Shown here piece by piece: positions 1-9,779 of a DNA stretch of 64,000 nucleotides (within the stretch, counting starts at the first letter, position 1; each line of letters starts with the position of its first letter). The notes under the pieces were generated by a model that was not told the origin of the DNA, did no database searches, and was given only the letters and a program-made list of their open reading frames with translations. The position numbers were made by a program, and so were the translations under genes. This DNA comes from Deroplatys truncata (Eukaryota; Arthropoda; Insecta; Mantodea; Mantidae): contig CM060976.1 in assembly GCA_030765065.1 (NCBI GenBank), positions 62,046,539 through 62,110,538 on the forward strand, in the 5' to 3' direction.

Positions 1-4
1 CGAG

Positions 5-1693
5 ATGGGTAAGGACTTAAATGAGCAGAGGAAGGACTCAAAAAGAAATTTGAGTGAACAAAATAAAAATTTAGAAGGGAAATTAAATGAGCAGAGTATA
101 CAGATAGGTGAATATGTCAGAGAGGAAAACAGGAAGATGAGAGGGGAATTAGCTCAGGAGATGAGGGAATATTTAGGTGAACAGGTCACCCGATTACAAA
201 GTCAATTGGACTCCAAATTCAGTCAGCAAGGGAAGGTAGTGCAAGAAATTCAGGCAGGACAACTATGTCTAAGAAACGATGTAGAAAAACTAAGGAAGGA
301 TGTAGAAACAGAATTAAGTGTTACCAGCTTAGCCATAAAGGAGCAATTGGATGATGACTTAAGAGCTGTAAATGTTTCTTTAGAAAAAAAACAAAGTACC
401 TTAGAATCTAACATTCAAAGGGAATTCAAAGAAATTAGAATAGTGTTAGAAAAGGATCAGGGAAAGATGAATGAACTTTCGTCAAAAATGACTGAACAGC
501 TCTCAAATCATCATGAAATTGTGAAGAGGGTGGAAGAGCATGAAAACTGTGTAAAGGAGTTAAAACGCTCTATGGGTAGACTAGGGATAAGTGTGAGACA
601 GAGTGATGATAGCTCGCCCAGTGAAACTAGCACTACTTTTAGGGAGGCAAATGGAGGCCAAAGTCCAGCTGCCGACCCATATAATTTCAATTCAGGGCAC
701 CAATGTACACCTAACCATGCAAGTAATGCAAACTACCATTTATTAAATGAGATAGGGGTACCTACTTTCGAGGAAAATTCGGCTGATAATCCTAAACAAT
801 ACCTAAATGATCTTGAGGAGTATTTCCGTTTGAAGCAAATTCCGGACGAGCTAAAGATGTTAATCGTTCGTAAAGGTTTACGTCAAAGGGTTCTCCAATG
901 GGTAAGATTGACTTTGGGAGAGAATAATAATTTTGAATATTTCAGAAGGGCATTTTTGAATAAGTATTGGAGTACTAATACTCAGAACCAGGTGAGATCT
1001 ATCCTAGTTAATGGCAAGTACGATGAACGCGGAAACCTAAGCATGGTAGATTATTTGCTAACTAAAGCACAGAGTAGTAGACTAATCGAGCCACCCATAA
1101 GCGAGAGGGATTTCATTAATATGATTGTACCACATTATCCAGAACGTATACACCATTACCTACTCATTGCGAAGCCAAATTCTATTCCCGAACTGATTGA
1201 GCTGGTATCATCATTCGAGACAAGTAGTAGGAACCACGGACAAAACTATACAGTTCGACCAATACCGGATAATGCAAGGAATGCGAACTGGAGAGGAAAC
1301 GCGAGAGGGAACTATAACCCCAGAGAGAGATACTGGAACGACGTGCCTCAATCCGGGAACAGAAACTGTCAAAATAACCGTTTCAGGAGGGAAGGTGATA
1401 ACCAATATCACCTAAATGTTATACAAACCAGACCAAGATATAGGGGCCGTTTTAACTATAGGAGAGGCAGAAACAATGAAAACAGATCCAGGGAACATTA
1501 TTTTTCTGACCGAGGGGAAAGCGATATAGGAGAGAGGTATGACGAAAATTACCCAGAAAGAAACGAAAGGAGAGAGAGACCTTCCCGGGGACATTTTAGA
1601 GGAAGCAGAGGAAACTATAGGCAAATGCAGAGAGAGGGAAATGTGGAAGAGACTAGCGGAGCACCAAATAGTGTCGATAACACGGAAAACTAA
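5..1693 (+). CDS. Ty3/Gypsy retrotransposon Gag protein
   Basis: Structural Gag polyprotein of an LTR retrotransposon, expected to form virus-like particles and package the element RNA. The 562-residue frame has a long charged coiled-coil-like N-terminal half (about residues 1-190, rich in Glu, Lys and Gln). A retrotransposon-gag-like globular region follows at about 250-410 (PTFEENSADNPKQYLNDLEE, then WVRLTLGENN and FRRAFLNKYW). The C-terminal tail is Arg/Gly/Asn-rich with repeated RG motifs. I see no CCHC zinc knuckle, so RNA binding probably uses the RG-rich tail. The frame begins almost at the window edge, so the true N-terminus may be upstream. It is followed by pol in the -1 frame. The absence of internal stops suggests a young copy. 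Confidence 0.85.
   Translation: MGKDLNEQRKDSKRNLSEQNKNLEGKLNEQSIQIGEYVREENRKMRGELAQEMREYLGEQVTRLQSQLDSKFSQQGKVVQEIQAGQLCLRNDVEKLRKDVETELSVTSLAIKEQLDDDLRAVNVSLEKKQSTLESNIQREFKEIRIVLEKDQGKMNELSSKMTEQLSNHHEIVKRVEEHENCVKELKRSMGRLGISVRQSDDSSPSETSTTFREANGGQSPAADPYNFNSGHQCTPNHASNANYHLLNEIGVPTFEENSADNPKQYLNDLEEYFRLKQIPDELKMLIVRKGLRQRVLQWVRLTLGENNNFEYFRRAFLNKYWSTNTQNQVRSILVNGKYDERGNLSMVDYLLTKAQSSRLIEPPISERDFINMIVPHYPERIHHYLLIAKPNSIPELIELVSSFETSSRNHGQNYTVRPIPDNARNANWRGNARGNYNPRERYWNDVPQSGNRNCQNNRFRREGDNQYHLNVIQTRPRYRGRFNYRRGRNNENRSREHYFSDRGESDIGERYDENYPERNERRERPSRGHFRGSRGNYRQMQREGNVEETSGAPNSVDNTEN
1681..1693 (+). promoter_or_regulatory. Gag-pol overlap, candidate -1 frameshift site
   Basis: The pol frame opens after a stop at 1678-1680 and gag ends with TAA at 1691-1693, so the frames overlap by 13 nt. 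GGAAAAC (1684-1690) sits directly before the gag stop, read G GAA AAC in the gag frame. It is an imperfect X XXY YYZ heptamer with an ideal A-site half. The shift direction (-1) follows from the frames. Use of this exact heptamer is inference. Confidence 0.5.
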
Positions 1694-4600
1694 GACAGGA
1701 TCCATTCAAGAGCTCGGAGCGGATTCTAAGCGCGCAAAATTCTCAAATAAACAGAAAATGTGAAACAGGGCTCAAAAATGACTTTACACTGGGAGAACTG
1801 ATAACTACTATTCAAAATCACTCGGAAAAGGATCTGACAGATTCCCCTAGCATAAAAGTAGTATTGTTGGATGAAGAATATAACGCTTTAATAGACTCTG
1901 GAGCCAATGTGAGTGTATGCAGCCTGAGGTTATATCAGAACCTGGTAAATAAAGGAATTAAGCTAATGACATTACCCATAAGGAACACGGTATGCCGGGT
2001 AGCAGTTAACAAAGAGGTTACCCGAATAAAAATGCAAGTAATGTTGAACATGAAAATAGGAGAAGAAAAATTTGAGTTTATTTTTCTGGTAATCAATAAT
2101 TTGATTTGTGACATTTTGATTGGGTGTGACGTTTTGTTTGAATTAAGAGCTAGGGTTGACTTTGCTGATAAAGTTTTGAAAATAGAGAAGAACAGAAATC
2201 TATTAGAAATCCCTTTTGTAGAGGGTATGAAGCAGGATACTTATAACAAAACCCAAGGAGAAGAAGATATAGCCGAAGAAAGATTTTTCGTACAATTAGT
2301 ACAAACAGGTAGGAGTGAGAAATTAATTGCTATAGTACAAGGGGAAGAAACCGATGAGATGCATGCGTTCGCTGACAGGTTTTACAACGGGTATACGGAG
2401 CACAATGAGAAAGATTATGGTTACGCCCGAAATAAAGAATTCCAAGATACCGGCAGCCAGGTAGAAGCAGTAGAGGAGAAAGTGACCCTTGCCGAGAACC
2501 TCACAGAGACACAAAGGCATCTATTAAGGCGAATGTTACAAGAAAACAAAGCGGTATTTTCGGACGTCCCAGGCAAGTGCAAAGCATACAAACACAGTTT
2601 TAAGGTACAAGATATTGCACCCTTTACACACAAATATCGGGATATTCCGATTGCATTAAGGGAGAGAGCCAAACAAGTGATCGATAAAATGTTGAGAGAC
2701 CGAATAATACAAAAGTCAAATTCTCCATACAGCAGTCCATTATGTTGGGTGACGAAACGCAATGGCGAACTTAGGATGACGATAGATGGTCGAAAGATAA
2801 ATAAACATACTCAACCAGACAGATTTCGGAGCGAAAGTGTAGAAAAATTGCTGTCCAAAATAACCAAAGGCAAGTATTTCTCCACCATTGATTTAACTGC
2901 GTCATACTGGCAGATTGAGCTTCACGAGGATGTTAGAAAGTATACTTCTTTTTTATTTTTTGGGAAACAGTTCGAATTTTCGAGAATGCCTTTTGGTATG
3001 CTTACGTCATGTAGTGGACTATTAAGAGCCATCGATAAAATATTTGGCGACTCAGCCGACGAATTTTTGATCCAATATATCGACGATTTTCTAATAGTTG
3101 ATGAAAATTTTGATGAGCATATTAAACATGTGAATTATGTGCTTAGAAAGCTGAGAGAAAACGGTATGACGGTGAACATCAATAAATCCAAATTTTGCAT
3201 CCGCGAGGTGGAATTTCTAGGTTATGTAATTAATGATAGAGGAATAAAGCCAAACGAAGAAAGAGTAGCGGCTGTGAGAAGAATACCAGCGCCCAAGAGT
3301 GTTAAGCAGGTTAGGTCATTTCTTGGAGTGCTAAATTATCAAAGCAAATTCATCCTGAGGTACGCCGCAGAAATAGCACCTTTGCGCGAATTACTTAAAA
3401 AGAAAGTGCGATGGAAATGGGACGAGGTACACCAGAAAGCTTTTGAAAAGATAAAAGAACTATTTGCGAAATCAATTCTACTAGAGAGACCCAAGGACAA
3501 CTTACCATATGTAATTTACGTGGATGCTTCAGGTCACGGATATGGGTGTGTCCTAGCCCAATCAGATGAGGAAAATCAACTGCACGTGATAAGTACCGCT
3601 TCGAGAGGTTTAAGTCAAATAGAGAAAAATGCTTCGGTTACCGAATTAGAGATCTGTGCTGTGTATTACGCACTACAGAAATTTAGATCATATATATATC
3701 TACAGAAGGTTACTATATACACAGACAATGTGAGTCTTTCATTTATGAAACGTTGTCGGCTTACGAGTACTAAATTATCTAGGTACATCCATGAGATTCT
3801 TTCGTATGATGTTGAGGTGAAACACATTCCAGGAAAAACAAATGTCTTTAGCGATTTGCTGTCTAGGTTACATAACAAAAATGAAATACCGGAGAGAATA
3901 GAACGCCCTAAAAATGAAGTAACCTTAATGAGTATTGAAATACCCTTGAGTAAAAGTTTGATAAAGGAATTAAAAGGAATAGGGGACCAGCAGCGACGAG
4001 ATGAGAAGTTAAATAAATTAATGAAAAGGGCCCCAGAAATAGATGAAAATATCAAGGGAAACATAGGGGTAAAAGGGGGCGTGTTGTATAAACTACATGG
4101 CAGTGAAATACAGAAATGGAAGACGTATATACCTAAGAACATGGAGAATGAACTCATAAACACGTTCCATCAAGCTCTAGCACATTCTGGCTCAGAACGC
4201 ACCGCTTTAATGATCCAAGAAAATATGTATATTCCAAAATTACACCATAAAGTAAGGAGAATAATTTCGACATGCTTACAATGTCAAAAAGCAAAGCCAT
4301 TGAATATACAATACGAATACGAGACAAACTCCATATTAAGAGAAAAACCAGGCATGTTAGTGACCTTGGACTGTCATGGTGAGATGCCTCGTAGTAAATT
4401 TGGATTTAGGTATATAGTGGTGTTAATAGATGTATTTTCAAAATTTGTGAAAATTTACCCAGTCAGGAAGATTACAAGTGAAACATGCCTAAGGAAGATA
4501 ATGAAGTCGTATGTTCCACAATTTGGAAAGATGAAGGCAATTTTATGTGATAATGCTTCAATATTTACCAGCAGAAAATTTGTAGACACCTTAAAAGAAA

Positions 4601-5253
4601 ACGAAATCACGTTGTATCATTGCTCAAAATACCACCCACAAAGCAATCCCTGCGAAAGAATAATACGGGACATTTCGGTTTATTTGAGAATTTTGGCCAA
4701 TAAAAAACACAGTGATTGGGCAAATCACTATCAGCGCATCGAAAGTATTTTAAATGAAAGTGTGAGCCCTACTACCGGTTATAAGCCCATCGAGCTGATG
4801 AAGGGGAAATTAATGGAAACACTTGAAGGGGAATTACCACAGACACTAGAAGCTAAAGATCCGAAAGCACTAACGGAAGAAGAGATGTTTAAGAAAGCTT
4901 TTGAAAGAATGGCCAATAAGGCGCAGAAAAGAAAAGAAAAGTTTAAGAAGAAGAAACGAAAACACTGGTTGATCAAATTGGGAGACTTAGTATTGGTACG
5001 GGACAAGAAAAAGTCTAGCATTCTGAACAAAAGGTATCATAGAATGGAAAATTTATTTAAAGGTCCATACCGGGTGATTAACATTTTTGGCTCAGATACA
5101 TTTGAGTTACAAGAAATAAAGAATTCCAAGATCGTAGGGAGATATCATAAACAGTTGCTCAAACCATACAAATGTTTAGAGAATGAGAAGGGTGAAGAAC
5201 GTAATGAAAAGAATCAGGTTAGTGTTACTCGAAATGAGGTAGCAACCCTATGA
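1681..5253 (+). CDS. Ty3/Gypsy retrotransposon Pol (protease, RT, RNase H, integrase)
   Basis: Enzymatic polyprotein of the Gypsy element. The frame opens at 1681, but the first in-frame ATG lies inside the protease, so expression by -1 frameshifting from gag is inferred. Counting residues from the TTG at 1864: aspartic protease motif LIDSGANVS near residue 11; reverse transcriptase with YIDDF at about 405-409; RNase H motif VIYVDASGHG at about 550; integrase zinc finger H769, H774, C804, C807; catalytic triad D836, D896, E931; and a GPY/F-type module (FKGPYRV) near the C-terminus. The PR-RT-RH-IN order defines Ty3/Gypsy. The frame is intact with all catalytic residues present, so it may be a recently active copy. 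I see no env reading frame between pol and the LTR. Confidence 0.93.
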   Translation, partial: HGKLRQDPFKSSERILSAQNSQINRKCETGLKNDFTLGELITTIQNHSEKDLTDSPSIKVVLLDEEYNALIDSGANVSVCSLRLYQNLVNKGIKLMTLPIRNTVCRVAVNKEVTRIKMQVMLNMKIGEEKFEFIFLVINNLICDILIGCDVLFELRARVDFADKVLKIEKNRNLLEIPFVEGMKQDTYNKTQGEEDIAEERFFVQLVQTGRSEKLIAIVQGEETDEMHAFADRFYNGYTEHNEKDYGYARNKEFQDTGSQVEAVEEKVTLAENLTETQRHLLRRMLQENKAVFSDVPGKCKAYKHSFKVQDIAPFTHKYRDIPIALRERAKQVIDKMLRDRIIQKSNSPYSSPLCWVTKRNGELRMTIDGRKINKHTQPDRFRSESVEKLLSKITKGKYFSTIDLTASYWQIELHEDVRKYTSFLFFGKQFEFSRMPFGMLTSCSGLLRAIDKIFGDSADEFLIQYIDDFLIVDENFDEHIKHVNYVLRKLRENGMTVNINKSKFCIREVEFLGYVINDRGIKPNEERVAAVRRIPAPKSVKQVRSFLGVLNYQSKFILRYAAEIAPLRELLKKKVRWKWDEVHQKAFEKIKELFAKSILLERPKDNLPYVIYVDASGHGYGCVLAQSDEENQLHVISTASRGLSQIEKNASVTELEICAVYYALQKFRSYIYLQKVTIYTDNVSLSFMKRCRLTSTKLSRYIHEILSYDVEVKHIPGKTNVFSDLLSRLHNKNEIPERIERPKNEVTLMSIEIPLSKSLIKELKGIGDQQRRDEKLNKLMKRAPEIDENIKGNIGVKGGVLYKLHGSEIQKWKTYIPKNMENELINTFHQALAHSGSERTALMIQENMYIPKLHHKVRRIISTCLQCQKAKPLNIQYEYETNSILREKPGMLVTLDCHGEMPRSKFGFRYIVVLIDVFSKFVKIYPVRKITSETCLRKIMKSYVPQFGKMKAILCDNASIFTSRKFVDTLKENEITLYHCSKYHPQSNPCERIIRDISVYLRILANKKHSDWANHYQRIESILNESVSPTTGYKPIELMKGKLMETLEGELPQTLEAKDPKALTEEEMFKKAFERMANKAQKRKEKFKKKKRKHWLIKLGDLVLVRDKKKSSILNKRYHRMENLFKGPYRVINIFGSDTFELQEIKNSKIVGRYHKQLLKPYKCLENEKGEERNEKNQVSVTRNEVATL

Positions 5254-6177
5254 ACAAATAGTAAAGGTAATACACCCGATAAATAAGGATGTAAAGAAAT
5301 AAATAAATGCATAATAATTATGTACCAATATGTATGTAAATAGATTTAATTTAGAACTTAAATTGGGTATTAGAGTATTTGTTTGCGTCACAGGTTATTC
5401 GTGTGCGGGAAATGTATTGTGTATAAGAATGTCTCTCGGAAACCTGTTTTTAAAAGGGAGAGTGTAGAGTGAATGACCCAAATGTAAACACCACTGGTTT
5501 GGCAGGACCCTTGTGAAGAAACAGGTATAGCGAAGGGTCTCTGTCAACAAAATAAACCAACAAAGGCCATAATCAGAGGAATTATTCTGGAAAAGAAAAT
5601 TGTATCAAGTGCTGAAAAATTTATTCTTTTCCAGAACAGGGCAATTTGAAACGGCAACTCTAGGCCGGGCCCGAAAACAGTAATTCTAGATAATTTATTA
5701 ATTAACTTTTATTGATGTTAAATCGTACTATGTAAATATCTTTTTCTCAATACTGCTTGTATATTTTAAGAAGGGTGATTTAACATTATGTATCTATCTA
5801 GGTTACTAATATTAGTAGAGTTATAAATGGTTTAAGGTAAATAATTTAAGCGCTATGTTAAAATACTGTCCACGGTGGAATGTTTTAGCTACAGGAATAG
5901 TGCTTTCGAAGGCAGAAAACCTAGTTTTATTACCTCTCTTCGGTCGCAGTGCTATTATTCCTACAGCGAGGGTGTAGAGCCTTTGTCCCATTATTTGATA
6001 ATTCGCCGTGACCAAGTGAGTGAGAAGGACAATCTAACGGTACATGTAGGAAAAGCCGCGATTTATATTAAAATTGGACCAATGAAATCCCTGGAAGTTT
6101 ATTCGAAATAGTTAGACGCGTCGAGTCGCGCTAAAAATGTACCAATAGGAAAGGAAGCAGCCTCAGGAGCCTGAGAC

Positions 6178-6183
6178 TATAAA
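6178..6183 (+). promoter_or_regulatory. TATA box of the Gypsy LTR promoter
   Basis: TATAAA within the LTR, about 370 nt upstream of the AATAAA signal. Transcription would start about 25-35 nt downstream, just before the first 60-bp direct repeat, so the repeats would lie in R. The role is inferred from position. Confidence 0.5.
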
Positions 6184-6220
6184 TGGATCTGTTTGGGGAA
6201 AATTGGGGACAGTTTATGTC

Positions 6221-6395
6221 ATGTGTGGTCAGGGAGAGATGCTGCAGGATGTGTGAGATATCGCGCCAAAAAGGGAATCAAGTCAAATTTGTCATGTCAG
6301 CTTAGTATTGCATTTTATTCGAGAGTTTTCGTAATGTGTGGTCAGGGAGAGATGCTGCAGGATGTGTGAGATATCGCGCCAAAACAGGGAATCAA
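6221..6395 (+). repeat. Two 60-bp direct repeats in the LTR
   Basis: Two near-identical copies, 6221-6281 and 6334-6395, offset by 113 bp. Both contain TGTGGTCAGGGAGAGATGC and GAGATATCGCGCCAAAA. They differ by one inserted base near the end. Because they lie between TATA and poly(A) signals, they could be transcribed regulatory elements. Confidence 0.85.
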
Positions 6396-6546
6396 AAATA
6401 GTTTTAGCAACACACCTAAGATCCGCTACTCTGAAAGCGACAATAAGAATAGTTATATTTCGTGCCATATCCACGCCATAGTTTAACAGCGGTGGACAGT
6501 ATTTTACAGCGGCAATACCAGTTTTGTATACTACGAGTGTTAATTA

Positions 6547-6552
6547 AATAAA
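6547..6552 (+). terminator. LTR poly(A) signal
   Basis: AATAAA near the right end of the LTR, placed as expected for the R/U5 boundary of the Gypsy transcript. Confidence 0.5.
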
Positions 6553-6785
6553 AAGAAACGGCAGTGTCATCTTTTCATAAACAAAGCAAGTCTATGTCTT
6601 CCTATATCACCACCCGAGATCTACGTTTTCCTTTACCGAGGATAAGTCCATGCTCCCATATAATTTAAGGAAAATTACTGCAGCTAGCCGAGGATAAATT
6701 GAAGAACCAACACGCTGAGAACTTCTGGAAGCAACGGGAGAAGCATCAAAGTAAGCTACAGCAACGGATGAGGAGGTGAGCGCCG

Positions 6786-7028
6786 CACGTCCCATTCTAT
6801 ATTGGGGGTGAAAGACCGGTAGTTTTGCTCAGAGGCCTCTTTATCAGGCTTGAGGTTCTTTTACGTGCCGTAAATCTACGACACGGGACCACCGGCTTTA
6901 CTTCCCTTCCGAAGGAAGCGATGCTAAGGATTTTTACGCCCGAAAAAATCCATCGCCCTCCGCCGGGTATGAACCCGCGACCTTGGGAACTAGAGGCTAG
7001 CACGGTACCACTAGTCCACGGAGGACGA
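6786..7028 (-). repeat. tRNA-derived SINE (family A), copy 1
   Basis: On the minus strand the head reads TCCTCCGTGGACTAGTGG with pol III A-box-like sequence, and a B-box-like GGGTTCATACCC follows. The shared body contains CCTTCGGAAGGGAAGTAAAG, a CCTCAAGCCTGATAAAGAGG block and CCCAATATAGAATGGGACG. The 3' tail is missing or diverged. The same body recurs at 18442, 37594, 38780 and 50801. Confidence 0.85.
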
Positions 7029-7039
7029 CTTAATTCTAC

Positions 7040-7310
7040 CGCTTAAATATAGTAGGTAGAGAAGGTTTTGCATTCTACAAAAAAATTCGATACCGAGATT
7101 TCACAGGAAATACATGTTTTGAGGCACCTTGAATAAAAAAGTATTTTTAGAAAAAGGTCCACCTGTGTGTGTGTGTCTATCTAAGAAAAGCATAACTCGA
7201 AAACGAAAAGTCGGATAACTACCAAAATTGGGATTTAGGTACAGTATCTTTCAAAGATGCAACACGAACATTTTCAAAAAAAAAAAACCCACCCCAAATT
7301 ACCCTTTACA
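7040..7310 (-). repeat. HINE-like repeat, 3' portion (copy a)
   Basis: Reverse-orientation copy of the abundant repeat. It has the 3' hairpin region, the AAAAATTCGATACCGAGATT block, a short (GT)n stretch, and AGCATAACTCGAAAACGAAA. It abuts the SINE at 6786-7028 and decays after about 7310. 7310-7460 shows nothing else. Confidence 0.7.
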
Positions 7311-7459
7311 TCAGCAGTACTCATTAGAAATTATAAGAGAGGCAGCCGAATATAAGAAACAGTATCTTCCTGAGAGCCGCGTCAAATTCCAAGTACTCAA
7401 ACTTGGTAACAAACCCTTATTACATTTACGGATAATTTAATATAACTTAAGTTATGTAG

Positions 7460-8215
7460 ACTACTGTTGTAAAGTTGAAGGTCGAACTTTGCTATTCTCC
7501 TGCACAATTTTGTCAATACGAGCTGATTCACTTGTTACGGATATCCTCAGCAGGTTTTCCAAGTTCACATTGGTAAGACGAGATCTATGTTTACACTTGA
7601 TGAACTTTATCTTGCTGAAAGTCATTTCATAAGTATAGGTTGATCCAAAACGACACAAAGCTTTATATGCATACGAGAAGTTTTAGAACTATTCTTCTGG
7701 CACTGTATTCCAAAACTAAAATGAATTTGTTTATAGTTTCTCTTGAAAAACACTTTCTAGTTCTGAACCCTACCGAGATCAATAAGTTCATTTTTGAGAT
7801 TTCTAATCTCAGAGTCAAAAATTCACAATCCAGTTACTCTGTTGTCTTACCGACCAGGAGTTTTCCACTAATCGAAATAGGTTTCGAAAATCATTGTATC
7901 TCTCGCTGGAATCATGGCGTAGTACAATGAACAATTCTATGAAAGTTTACAAGTTTATTTTTTTCTCTTGGTTTTCTCGAATATGATGTTGGAAGTATGG
8001 GAAACCAGTAAAATCATTATTACTCAGTTCTTCTGTATAAACTTTCAATGTTTCTTCTAAAGAAAAAATTGGGCTTGTCAGCAGAATAATAAGTTTATTA
8101 GTACCTTGCACTTTAATTTGGACATCCTTCAGTATTCGTGTTATATCAGCCAGGAAGCCAACTTTAAACCAGCATGAAAAGAGTCTAGTTCAGGGTATTC
8201 TTTATCTTGTTTACT
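7460..8215 (-). pseudogene. Decayed hAT transposase, C-terminal part
   Basis: Minus-strand fragments read like the C-terminus of ZBED5/GTF2IRD2-type hAT transposases. The clearest is FGSTYTYEMTFSKIKFIKCK followed by HRSRLTNVNLENLLRI, the hAT dimerisation-domain pattern. Upstream, ADITRILKDV and IKVQG match the usual linker. Frames are broken by several stops and shifts, so it is a dead remnant. I see no terminal inverted repeats or target duplication. Family assignment is by recall of the hAT C-terminal signature. Confidence 0.6.
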
Positions 8216-8252
8216 TAAAAATAGCTTTACTTATAACGAAAATTAAAAAAAA

Positions 8253-9025
8253 TCTGATGTGTTACACTCACATGACTTTCTCTACTCTTGTAAAACTATT
8301 TTACAAACGCTTATTCTCCATATACTTCATGTTAATCGAGATATCGAGATGTTAATCTTATTGCTAATTTTCTTGTGGATGCAAGGGGAATTGGTATGCT
8401 TTAAGCGATAGTCAAATGTTTTAAGAGCTGGTTGCTTTGTAGAACATTTCATTCTCTTTGCATTACCAGGACAAAAAAAAAAGGAATAACGAATTCCCAT
8501 TTGAGAAAAAGTATAAGTATTGGAAAATTTAAGGGAATAACAAGCAATATCTCGAAAAATGGTTCACTCAACAAAAAAATGTATATGACATAAATTGTGT
8601 ATTTTAACGCGATCTACATCGTTGTGTAGTAAAATTTTGTCCATCTCTTATGGTTTACCAGTTATGCAAAAGTCGTTCACAATGAAGAATACTTTTGGAG
8701 ACATTCCCAGAAAATTCAAGATATACATTTTATTTGCCATAAAAATGTCTTAAACATATGATACTTTAATCAAAATCGCTACAGCCATTTTTGAGAAAAT
8801 TAAAATTATCGAAAAATGTTCCATGTAAAGGGTAATCTTGGGTGGGGAGATTTTCTTGAAAACCTTCGTGTCGCATCTCTGGAAGATACTGAACATAAAT
8901 ACAAGTTTGGTGTTTATCCGACTGTTCGTTTCTGAGTTATGCTGTTATATATGGTTAAAACTGGTGTATATGAAATCTCAACTTCGCATTTACAGCAGCT
9001 GGCGAGTTGTCCATGTGTACGGACA
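8253..9025 (+). repeat. HINE-like repeat (copy b)
   Basis: Begins TCTGATGTGTTACACTCACA and runs through the conserved body to the microsatellite position near 8990, where it becomes diverged. The 3' hairpin is lost. 9050-9430 holds no recognised feature. Confidence 0.75.
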
Positions 9026-9437
9026 GACAGAAAAGGGACCTCCGCAGTAACCAACGCACCTAATAGAAATCACTGCATTGCTCAAACAGTTCGGTTTGGA
9101 ATTCATTTGCTTCTTTCTGCCTTCCATATTTAGTAGTTAGCATTTCGGTGAATAAAACATGATTTTCAAGCGTGGTGTTTTTGATCCGCTTTCTGTTCAT
9201 GATGTATCATGATGGAAAATTTAATTTCCTGATTCAGTGTTGGTAACCTAATCTACCTGCATGTTTTGTCTATATTACTGTACTTGTGTGCATGAACTAC
9301 ATTAAATCCTTTAACTTTTGATGTACTTATTATTGTAAATATGAAACACAATATATTCGATGGCTGACTCTTACCATTTAAATCTTATTTGGGACCTTTT
9401 TATTTGTTAGTACTGAACTTACGATTTAATTCTACAG

Positions 9438-9580
9438 AACCTAAGTATGAGCTGCAAAATATTGACTTTTTTAAGGTCAACAACCAGGTATGCATAATCG
9501 ATAGCCAATTCGTCACCAGGGAGACCTTGCTTCTGGAACCACCATGTTCAACAGGTGTTAGTAATTGCTTTTATTGTCGC
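9438..9580 (+). CDS. Candidate orphan internal exon
   Basis: A 143-nt segment flanked by a strong-looking acceptor (TTTAATTCTACAG) and donor (CGC then GTAAGTAC). It is open throughout in one frame; the peptide starts PKYELQNIDFFKVNNQ and ends CSTGVSNCFYCR. Average codon use looks non-random and the segment matches none of the repeats in the window. I do not recognise the protein; the cysteine-rich end resembles the edge of a zinc-binding module, but that is a guess. A neighbouring exon could not be identified with confidence, so the host gene is unknown. Confidence 0.3.
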
Positions 9581-9714
9581 GTAAGTACTATTTCTGTTAT
9601 TCTCGACTTCGTCTCGTATTTTCAAACTCTTTTGTTTCAGGCATATAAAATTCAGTGCGGATGAATACTACTTAACAGACTATGGAAGAACTCGTGGTTT
9701 ACACATTGTTCCTC

Positions 9715-9770
9715 ATACCAATGTCTTAAACTTATGATATTTTAATAAAAATCTTTAGAGTGGTTTAAAA
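9715..9770 (+). repeat. Short HINE-like fragment (copy c)
   Basis: About 55 bp matching the ATGTCTTAAAC...ATGATATTTTAAT part of the abundant repeat. Confidence 0.45.
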
Positions 9771-9779
9771 AATAAATAA

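Larger units (their letters stand above)
5452..6590 (+). repeat. Polypurine tract and 3' LTR of the Gypsy element
   Basis: A polypurine tract (AAAAGGGAGAG, 5452-5462) is followed directly by TGTAGAGTGA, the expected TG start of an LTR at 5463. A TATA box, two 60-bp direct repeats and an AATAAA signal follow in the order expected for U3-R-U5. The right edge is uncertain (about 6580-6620) because the 5' LTR is outside the window and no target duplication can be matched. The 200 bases between pol and the tract hold no coding sequence. Confidence 0.7.

Noticed and set aside
5254-5452. env gene of an errantivirus type after pol
   Set aside because: No open frame between pol and the polypurine tract.
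6957-7028. tRNA gene call from the tRNA-like heads
   Set aside because: The folds are incomplete, and the same head is joined to a common body in five places, which marks SINEs rather than functional tRNAs.
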